The notes beneath the pieces are model-generated. The model saw only the letters and a list, made by a program, of their open reading frames with translations, had not been told where the DNA came from and did not search any database. Positions 1-5,118 of a DNA stretch of 5,118 nt are shown here, one piece after another; positions within the stretch are counted from its first letter, which is position 1; each line of letters begins with the position of its first letter. A program made the translations under genes and the position numbers. Source of the DNA: Chloroflexota bacterium (GTDB lineage: Bacteria > Chloroflexota > Dormibacteria > Dormibacterales > Dormibacteraceae); NCBI GenBank assembly GCA_005880525.1, contig VBFW01000157.1, positions 1-5,118 on the forward strand. The letters are read 5' to 3'.

Positions 1-1
1 C

Positions 2-6
2 GGAGG
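2..6 (+). promoter_or_regulatory. Shine-Dalgarno site of prfA
   Basis: GGAGG, a near-complete match to the anti-Shine-Dalgarno complement, lies 6 bases before the GTG at 13. It supports that GTG as the true start of the release factor, and the family's usual N-terminal length agrees. It shows that this organism uses classical SD-led initiation for at least some genes. Confidence 0.8.
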
Positions 7-12
7 CGGCGA

Positions 13-1083
13 GTGATTGATCGACTCGAGTCGATCGCGCGGCGCTACCGCGAGATCGACGCGGAGATGGCGCGCCCCGAGGTGGCGACCGACCACGCAA
101 GGCTGACCAAGCTGGCGCGCGAGCAGGCCGGGCTACGAGAGATCGTGACCACCTACGAGCGGTACCGGCGCGCGCAGCACGAGATGCAGTCGGCGCACGA
201 GATGGTCCGCCATGAGAAGGACGCCGAGATGCAGGAATTTCTGCGTTCCGAGGAGCGTCGCTTTGCGGCGCAGGTGGGAGAGCTTGAAGAGAGCCTCAAG
301 GTCCTGCTACTGCCCAAGGATCCCAACGACGACAAGGACGTGGTCGTCGAGATCCAGGGCGCGGAGGGCGGGGAGGAGGCGGCGCTCTTCGCGGCCGACC
401 TGTTCCGCATGTACCAGAAGTGGGCCGAGAAAAAGGGCTGGAAGATCGAGGTCGTCGACATCACGCCGAGTGAGAAGGGCGGCTTCGACAAGATCGCCTT
501 CGAGGTCCACGGTCATGCCTATTCGCAGCTGAAGTTCGAGGGCGGTGTGCACCGCGTGCAGCGCGTGCCGAAGACCGAGGCTCAGGGCCGCATTCACACG
601 TCGGCCGCGACCGTGTCGGTCATGCCAGAGGCTGACCCCGTCGAGGTGGACCTGAAGCCCGAGGACTACGAGATCAAGACCTCGACGTCGACCGGCCCGG
701 GAGGCCAGAGCGTGAACACCACCTACTCCGCGATCCGCATCACGCACCGGCCCACCGGCATCGTCGTCAGCATCCAGGACGAGAAGTCGCAGCTGCAGAA
801 CAAGGAGAAGGCGCTGCGAGTCTTACGCGCGCGTCTATATGACATGAAGCTCGCGGAGCAGCAGGCGGCCATCGGCGCGCAGCGGCGGAGCATGGTGGGC
901 GGCGGCAACCGGTCGGAGAAGATCCGCACTTACAACTTCAAGGAGAACCGCGTCACGGATCACCGCATCAAGCTCACGATGCACAAGCTCGACCAGATCA
1001 TGGCCGGGGACCTGGACGACCTCGTGTCGGCGCTGATCGCGGCCGAGCGCGCGTCGCAGCTCGACGGCAGCGACGGCCTCTAA
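13..1083 (+). CDS. prfA: Peptide chain release factor 1 (RF1)
   Basis: Cytoplasmic class I release factor that reads UAA and UAG in the ribosomal A site and triggers hydrolysis of peptidyl-tRNA. The protein has 356 residues, matching the usual ~355-360. An N-terminal helical/coiled domain covers about residues 1-105. The conserved GAEGGEEAALFA block starts at residue 116. The codon-recognition tripeptide is P186-K187-T188, the PxT class that marks RF1; RF2 would have SPF. The catalytic GGQ is at 230-232 in the context GPGGQSVNTT, followed by the family's conserved RITHRPTGIVV and RTYNFKENRVTDHRI blocks. The middle PxT residue is Lys, whereas the familiar bacterial versions carry Ala, Val or Glu. 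The GTG start is chosen for its GGAGG site and the family length. prmC, which methylates Q232, follows after 19 bases, as is typical. No truncation or frameshift is seen. Confidence 0.97.
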   Translation: MIDRLESIARRYREIDAEMARPEVATDHARLTKLAREQAGLREIVTTYERYRRAQHEMQSAHEMVRHEKDAEMQEFLRSEERRFAAQVGELEESLKVLLLPKDPNDDKDVVVEIQGAEGGEEAALFAADLFRMYQKWAEKKGWKIEVVDITPSEKGGFDKIAFEVHGHAYSQLKFEGGVHRVQRVPKTEAQGRIHTSAATVSVMPEADPVEVDLKPEDYEIKTSTSTGPGGQSVNTTYSAIRITHRPTGIVVSIQDEKSQLQNKEKALRVLRARLYDMKLAEQQAAIGAQRRSMVGGGNRSEKIRTYNFKENRVTDHRIKLTMHKLDQIMAGDLDDLVSALIAAERASQLDGSDGL

Positions 1084-1102
1084 AGCCCAGCCCGAGCTGA
1101 CG

Positions 1103-1915
1103 GTGCTCGAGGTGCTGACTCGCGCCACCGGACACCTGCAGAAGCACGGCTCGACTTCTGCGCGCCTGGACGCGGAGGTGCTCCTGGCGCACGCGCTCGG
1201 CATGGGTCGCATCGATCTGTACGTGCGGTTCGACCGCCCGATGTCGGAGGAGGAGCTCGCGCGATATCGCGGGCTTGTGGCAGGTCGCTCGCGCGGCGAG
1301 CCGGTCGCATACCTGGTCGGGCACAAGGAGTTCATGGCACTCGACTTCCTGGTCACTCCGGCGGTGCTCGTGCCCAATCCCGACACCGAGGTGCTCGTTC
1401 AGCGCGCGGTCGCGATCGCGCGTGAGCGCAACGGCCCCATGCGAGCCGCGGATGTCGGCACCGGCAGCGGCTGCATCGCCATCGCGCTCGCGCATTACGC
1501 TCCGACCGTGGAAGTCTGGGCGGGGGACGTCAGCCGCGAGGCGCTCGACGTGGCGCAACGAAACGTCGACAAGCACGGCCTCGCCGGCCGCGTCCATCTG
1601 GTCGAAGGCGACCTGCTCGAGCCGTTCCCGGGCGAATTCGACCTGGTGTGCGCCAACCTTCCATATGTGTGCGGGCAGGCCGACCTGCCATCCGAGGTCC
1701 GCGCCCAGCCCGCGACGGCGCTCTTCGCGGCTGATGGCGGCGCGGCGCTCGTGAGCCGGCTTCTGGCCGAGGCGCCACGCCACCTGAGTCATGGCGGCCG
1801 ACTGCTCGCGGAGATCGACGCGGCCATCCTGCCCGTGCTGCAGGTGCCCTTCACCGGACACAAGGTGCATCGAGACCTTGGCGGCCGCGAGCGCGTTCTG
1901 GAAGCGTGGTCCTGA
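1103..1915 (+). CDS. prmC: Release factor glutamine methyltransferase PrmC (HemK)
   Basis: SAM-dependent N5-methyltransferase that modifies the glutamine of the GGQ motif in RF1/RF2 and so raises termination efficiency. The protein is 270 residues. The helical N-terminal substrate-binding domain covers about 1-85 and includes the family block SARLDAEVLLAHALG. The linker VPNPDTE is at 90-96, where RPDTE/RPET is usual. SAM motif I is D117-V-G-T-G-S-G123, and the catalytic motif IV is N185-L186-P187-Y188, where E. coli has NPPY. NLPY fits the broader motif-IV pattern and is the form used in KsgA/Erm enzymes. The C-terminus is a few residues shorter than E. coli but ends with the expected HRDLGGRERVL. 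The GTG at 1103 has only a weak GAG six bases upstream; GTG 1112 is an alternative start. Position behind prfA strongly supports the assignment. Activity is inferred, not shown. Confidence 0.94.
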   Translation: MLEVLTRATGHLQKHGSTSARLDAEVLLAHALGMGRIDLYVRFDRPMSEEELARYRGLVAGRSRGEPVAYLVGHKEFMALDFLVTPAVLVPNPDTEVLVQRAVAIARERNGPMRAADVGTGSGCIAIALAHYAPTVEVWAGDVSREALDVAQRNVDKHGLAGRVHLVEGDLLEPFPGEFDLVCANLPYVCGQADLPSEVRAQPATALFAADGGAALVSRLLAEAPRHLSHGGRLLAEIDAAILPVLQVPFTGHKVHRDLGGRERVLEAWS

Positions 1916-2490
1916 AACCCGACCGGGAGGGCCTCACGCGCGCCGCGCAGCTGCTGCGCGGCGGGGGCGTGGTCGCATTCCCGACCGACACCGTCTACGG
2001 CCTGGCCGCCGATGCCTCCGACGAGGTGGCGCAGAAGCGCATCTTCGCAATCAAGGGCCGGCCCGTGGGCATGCCGCTCATCCTGATGGCCGCGGCGGAA
2101 TCGCAGCTGGAAGGTTGGGTCCACATCGATACCCGCGCGGAGCAGTTCATCCGGCGGTGGTGGCCGGGCCCGCTGACGGTCATCCTCCACGCCACAGGCG
2201 GCCGCACGATGGGCGTGCGCATCCCGCAAAACGAAGTGGCGCTCGAGCTGCTTCGAGCGTCGGGTCCGCTGATGACGACCAGCGCCAACCTCCACGGCAA
2301 GGAGCCCGCGATGACCGCGGATGAGGCTTCCGAGCTGAGCGGCCTGGCCGCCGTTCTCGACGGCGGGCGCGCCCCTGGCGGCACACCGTCTACGGTGCTC
2401 GACCTCACGGGACCCGAACCTCACATCCTCCGCGATGGCGCGATCTCGGCGACAGACCTGCTCGGCCCGCCGCCGCCGAGAGCCGGCTGA
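1906..2490 (+). CDS. tsaC: L-threonylcarbamoyladenylate synthase (TsaC/YwlC/Sua5 family)
   Basis: Makes threonylcarbamoyl-AMP from threonine, bicarbonate and ATP. This is the first step of the universal t6A37 modification of ANN-decoding tRNAs; the transfer enzymes TsaB/D/E are not in this window. The protein has 194 residues and only the YrdC-type domain, without the extra C-terminal domain of long Sua5 proteins. Family signatures are GGGVVAFPTDTVYGLAADA near the N-terminus, K50-G-R52-P (the KxR motif), WPGPLTVIL, S126-A-N128 (the SxN motif) within MTTSANLHG, and GGTPSTVLDLTG near the C-terminus. The start is assigned to the GTG at 1906, which overlaps the prmC end by 10 bases and suggests translational coupling. 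A GGAAG sits almost directly against this GTG, too close for a normal Shine-Dalgarno site, so the exact start is less certain than the identity. Confidence 0.94.
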   Translation: MVLKPDREGLTRAAQLLRGGGVVAFPTDTVYGLAADASDEVAQKRIFAIKGRPVGMPLILMAAAESQLEGWVHIDTRAEQFIRRWWPGPLTVILHATGGRTMGVRIPQNEVALELLRASGPLMTTSANLHGKEPAMTADEASELSGLAAVLDGGRAPGGTPSTVLDLTGPEPHILRDGAISATDLLGPPPPRAG

Positions 2491-2494
2491 CCGC

Positions 2495-2510
2495 CGTTTG
2501 TATACAAACG
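2495..2510. promoter_or_regulatory. Palindromic operator copy 1 upstream of glyA
   Basis: CGTTTGTATACAAACG is a perfect 16-bp inverted repeat starting 4 bases after the tsaC stop. It recurs 41 bp downstream with one change. Its AT-rich core stands out in very GC-rich DNA. The TTGTATACAA core resembles the operator I recall for Bacillus GntR (ATACTTGTATACAAGTAT), so a GntR-type or similar dimeric repressor is a reasonable guess. No regulator gene is present in the window. Repressor identity and function are inference; the palindrome is seen directly. Confidence 0.75.
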
Positions 2511-2518
2511 CGCGATAT

Positions 2519-2547
2519 TTCCGCCGGATTACGCGCTTTTGTATACA
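2519..2547 (+). promoter_or_regulatory. Possible glyA promoter overlapping operator copy 2
   Basis: TATACA at 2542-2547, inside operator copy 2, could act as a -10 element. A weak TTCCGC at 2519-2524 would be the -35 at 17-bp spacing. The predicted transcript would have a leader of roughly 35 bases before glyA. The -35 match is poor, and GATATT at 2514-2519 is an alternative -10 without a -35. The main support is the AT-rich intergenic position and the flanking operators. Confidence 0.25.
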
Positions 2548-2551
2548 AACG
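2536..2551. promoter_or_regulatory. Palindromic operator copy 2 upstream of glyA
   Basis: CTTTTGTATACAAACG matches copy 1 at 15 of 16 positions. Fourteen consecutive bases (2538-2551) repeat those at 2497-2510, and the inner TTTGTATACAAA is a perfect 12-bp palindrome. The centre is 41 bp from that of copy 1, close to four helical turns, so two dimers would sit on the same DNA face and could bind cooperatively. The copy ends 39 bases before the glyA start and could cover a -10 region, which would give repression. Confidence 0.75.
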
Positions 2552-2579
2552 TGGCAAATCGGGTCGTCTGGCCGCGGGT

Positions 2580-2583
2580 AGGA
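2580..2583 (+). promoter_or_regulatory. Shine-Dalgarno site of glyA
   Basis: AGGA lies 7 bases before the GTG at 2591. The alternative ATG at 2612 (residue 8) has no purine-rich sequence upstream, so this site favours the GTG start. Confidence 0.6.
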
Positions 2584-2590
2584 TTCAGGC

Positions 2591-3863
<1,273 letters not shown>

Positions 3864-3865
<2 letters not shown>

Positions 3866-3869
3866 AAGG
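3864..3869 (+). promoter_or_regulatory. Weak ribosome site of the WecA/TagO-type gene
   Basis: GAAAGG overlaps the glyA stop codon and lies only 3 bases before the TTG at 3873. The spacing is short, so it supports the TTG start only weakly. GTG 3978 and ATG 3987 have no better site upstream. Confidence 0.35.
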
Positions 3870-3872
3870 CCC

Positions 3873-5048
3873 TTGATCCCAGCAATCGCCCTAGCCGCCG
3901 CCTCGAACTCGACCTCGGAATCCGATTTCTTCAGCGTCAACTCGCTGATTGCGATCCGAGATCACCTGCTGCCCGGCGTGTGGCCGATGCTGATCGGGTT
4001 CGCGACCACAGCGGCACTGGTGCCGCTAATGATCTGGCTCTCGCGCCGCCTGGGCGTGATCGCCCACCCTAGCGGGCGCCACGTCCACTCCAGACCGATG
4101 CCGATGCTCGGAGGCATGGCGATGTTCATCGGCTTCGCCCTGGCCATCGTCCTCACCCTGCCCGACGTTGCTCTCAAGGACCGCTTCGAGGTCCTTGGCG
4201 TGCTGCTCGTGTCCGCGCTGGCCGCCATCCTCCTGATCGCCGACGACCGCTGGTCGCTGCCGCCGCTGACCAAGTTCGGGCTGCAGCTCCTCATCGCCCT
4301 GATCGCCGTGTTCGCCTTCGACAGGGAGTTCCAGATCACGTTCGTGAGCCTGCCCTGGGCGGGAGTCGTCCAGCTCGGATGGCTCGCCATCCCGATCAGC
4401 CTGTTCTGGATCCTCGGCATGCAGAACACGGTCAACCTTCTGGACGGTGTCGACGGGCTGGCGGCGGGAGTCGTGCTCATAGTCGCCGTCACGCTCGTCT
4501 TCGCGGCTGCGGGCACGCACCAGACCGACGTGGTGCAGCTTGCCGCCGGGCTCGCAGGCGTTTGCGGCGGCTTCCTCCTGTTCAACTTCGCGCCCGCGCG
4601 CATCTTCATGGGTGACTCGGGCTCGCATTTCCTGGGCACGGCGCTGGCGGTCATATCGATTGCGGGCGTGGCTAAAGTGGCTGTCGCATTTGCCCTGGTG
4701 ATACCTCTGCTTGCACTCGCCGTGCCCATCGCCGACACGGCCTGGGCGATCGTGCGCCGCGGGCGGTTGAAGGCCTCGGTGGCACAACCCGACCTCAAGC
4801 ACATCCACCACCGGCTCCTGGACTTCGGGCTCGACGCCCGCCAGACCTGCTTCGTCTTCTACAGCGCCAGCGGGCTGCTGGGCGCCGTCGGCCTGATGCT
4901 CTTCGGCCACAAGCGCCTCGTCGCGGTGGTGCTGGTGGCCTGGCTGGTGCTGGTCTCGACCTTCCTGGCCGACCGCCTGCAGAAGTCCGCGTGGCGGCTC
5001 GAGCACCCGTACCTCCGCCGTCTGCTGGCCACTCCCGGTACCGGGTAG
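3873..5048 (+). CDS. wecA: WecA/TagO-type undecaprenyl-phosphate sugar-1-phosphate transferase
   Basis: Polytopic membrane enzyme of the MraY/WecA/TagO superfamily. It moves a HexNAc-1-phosphate, usually GlcNAc-1-P from UDP-GlcNAc, onto undecaprenyl phosphate to begin a cell-surface glycan such as a teichoic acid, O-antigen or arabinogalactan linker. From TTG 3873 it has 391 residues and about 11 hydrophobic segments. Signatures are RPMPMLGGMAMFIG after TM1, the Mg-binding D124-D125 in ADDRWSLPPLTKFGLQ, N185-T-V-N-L-L-D191-G-V-D194-G, MGDSGSHFLG with G247-D-S-G, and the cytoplasmic H310-I-H-H-R-L-L motif typical of WecA/TagO rather than MraY. The first ~35 residues are Ser/Ala-rich and not typical of the family, so GTG 3978 or ATG 3987 may be the real start. 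An in-frame TTG at 3798 inside glyA is rejected. The short gap suggests co-transcription with glyA. Sugar specificity cannot be read from the sequence. Confidence 0.88.
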   Translation: MIPAIALAAASNSTSESDFFSVNSLIAIRDHLLPGVWPMLIGFATTAALVPLMIWLSRRLGVIAHPSGRHVHSRPMPMLGGMAMFIGFALAIVLTLPDVALKDRFEVLGVLLVSALAAILLIADDRWSLPPLTKFGLQLLIALIAVFAFDREFQITFVSLPWAGVVQLGWLAIPISLFWILGMQNTVNLLDGVDGLAAGVVLIVAVTLVFAAAGTHQTDVVQLAAGLAGVCGGFLLFNFAPARIFMGDSGSHFLGTALAVISIAGVAKVAVAFALVIPLLALAVPIADTAWAIVRRGRLKASVAQPDLKHIHHRLLDFGLDARQTCFVFYSASGLLGAVGLMLFGHKRLVAVVLVAWLVLVSTFLADRLQKSAWRLEHPYLRRLLATPGTG

Positions 5049-5056
5049 CATTAGCC

Positions 5057-5070
5057 CGGGCATGCGCCCG
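5057..5070 (+). repeat. Short inverted repeat around the start of the next gene
   Basis: CGGGC and GCCCG form a perfect 5-bp stem around the 4-base loop ATGC, which contains the candidate start codon at 5062. Just upstream, CCCGGTACCGGG (5034-5045) is a 12-bp palindrome across the end of the WecA/TagO-type gene. Neither is followed by a T-run, so neither looks like an intrinsic terminator. Chance is quite possible in DNA this GC-rich. Confidence 0.3.
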
Positions 5071-5118
5071 ACGAGTCAGGGTCCGACCGGGGCCGACATG
5101 GCAGGCGTCGGAATCTAT
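5062..5118 (+). CDS. Partial CDS, possibly AtpZ/AtpI-like ATP synthase accessory protein
   Basis: An ATG 13 bases after the previous stop opens a frame that stays open for 19 codons to the window edge, reading MRPTSQGPTGADMAGVGIY. A short polar N-terminus followed by a Gly-rich start of a hydrophobic segment is compatible with AtpZ/AtpI proteins. These small membrane proteins are encoded just ahead of the F0F1 ATP synthase genes. In actinobacterial-type gene orders, atpI follows sua5 and wecA/tagO, and that context is the main reason for the guess. No clear ribosome site is visible; ATG 5098 is an alternative start. The fragment is too short for a family assignment. Confidence 0.4.
   Translation, partial: MRPTSQGPTGADMAGVGIY

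Noticed and set aside
998..1870. Long antisense open frame (290 aa) opposite prmC
   Set aside because: It is Arg/His-rich with no family motif and lies fully opposite a gene with clear motifs. Such frames are expected in GC-rich coding DNA.
2495..2551. The two palindromes as transcription terminators or a riboswitch
   Set aside because: The stems would be only 6 bp or less with AU-rich pairs and no following U-run. Near-identical repetition at helical spacing fits protein-binding sites better. The region is also too short for a glycine or THF riboswitch, and I see no aptamer-like conserved core.
4026..5063. Antisense open frame (345 aa) opposite the WecA/TagO-type gene
   Set aside because: The composition is dominated by Glu, Arg, Gln and His, as expected from the reverse of a membrane-protein gene. 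No motif or ribosome site is present.

Overview
The window is an ordinary-looking, densely packed, all-forward housekeeping cluster from a GC-rich bacterium. Five complete genes and the start of a sixth lie on the + strand, covering nearly all of the 5118 bases. In order they are prfA (peptide chain release factor 1), prmC (methyltransferase for the release-factor GGQ glutamine), a short tsaC/ywlC-type threonylcarbamoyl-AMP synthase, glyA (serine hydroxymethyltransferase), a WecA/TagO-type undecaprenyl-phosphate sugar-1-phosphate transferase, and 19 codons of what may be an AtpZ/AtpI-like protein. From memory, prfA-prmC-sua5-(glyA)-wecA/tagO-atpI, leading into the ATP synthase operon, is a gene order seen in Actinomycetota and related Terrabacteria such as Chloroflexota and Dormibacterota-like lineages. 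GC-rich codon use and the almost exclusive use of GTG/TTG starts fit such a host. The species cannot be fixed from sequence reading alone.

Region by region: 1-1083 is prfA with a strong GGAGG ribosome site. After a 19-base gap comes prmC (1103-1915), whose last 10 bases overlap the start of tsaC (1906-2490). These three form a tight translation-fidelity unit: RF1, the enzyme that methylates RF1, and the first enzyme of tRNA t6A37 synthesis. The only real intergenic region, 2491-2590, is AT-richer than its surroundings. It holds two nearly identical palindromes (CGTTTGTATACAAACG and a 15/16 match) with centres 41 bp apart, about four helical turns. This looks like a double operator controlling a separate promoter for glyA. 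glyA (2591-3865) is followed after 7 bases by the WecA/TagO-type gene (3873-5048), so these two are probably co-transcribed. The last 70 bases hold short GC palindromes and the possible start of the next gene.

I see no mobile element, CRISPR array, tRNA/rRNA gene, toxin-antitoxin pair or defence gene, and no evidence of a new biological system. The item most worth following up is the tandem operator in front of glyA. Next are the motif variants in otherwise intact enzymes: TQKT and GAWGA in SHMT, NLPY and NPDTE in PrmC, and PKT in RF1.
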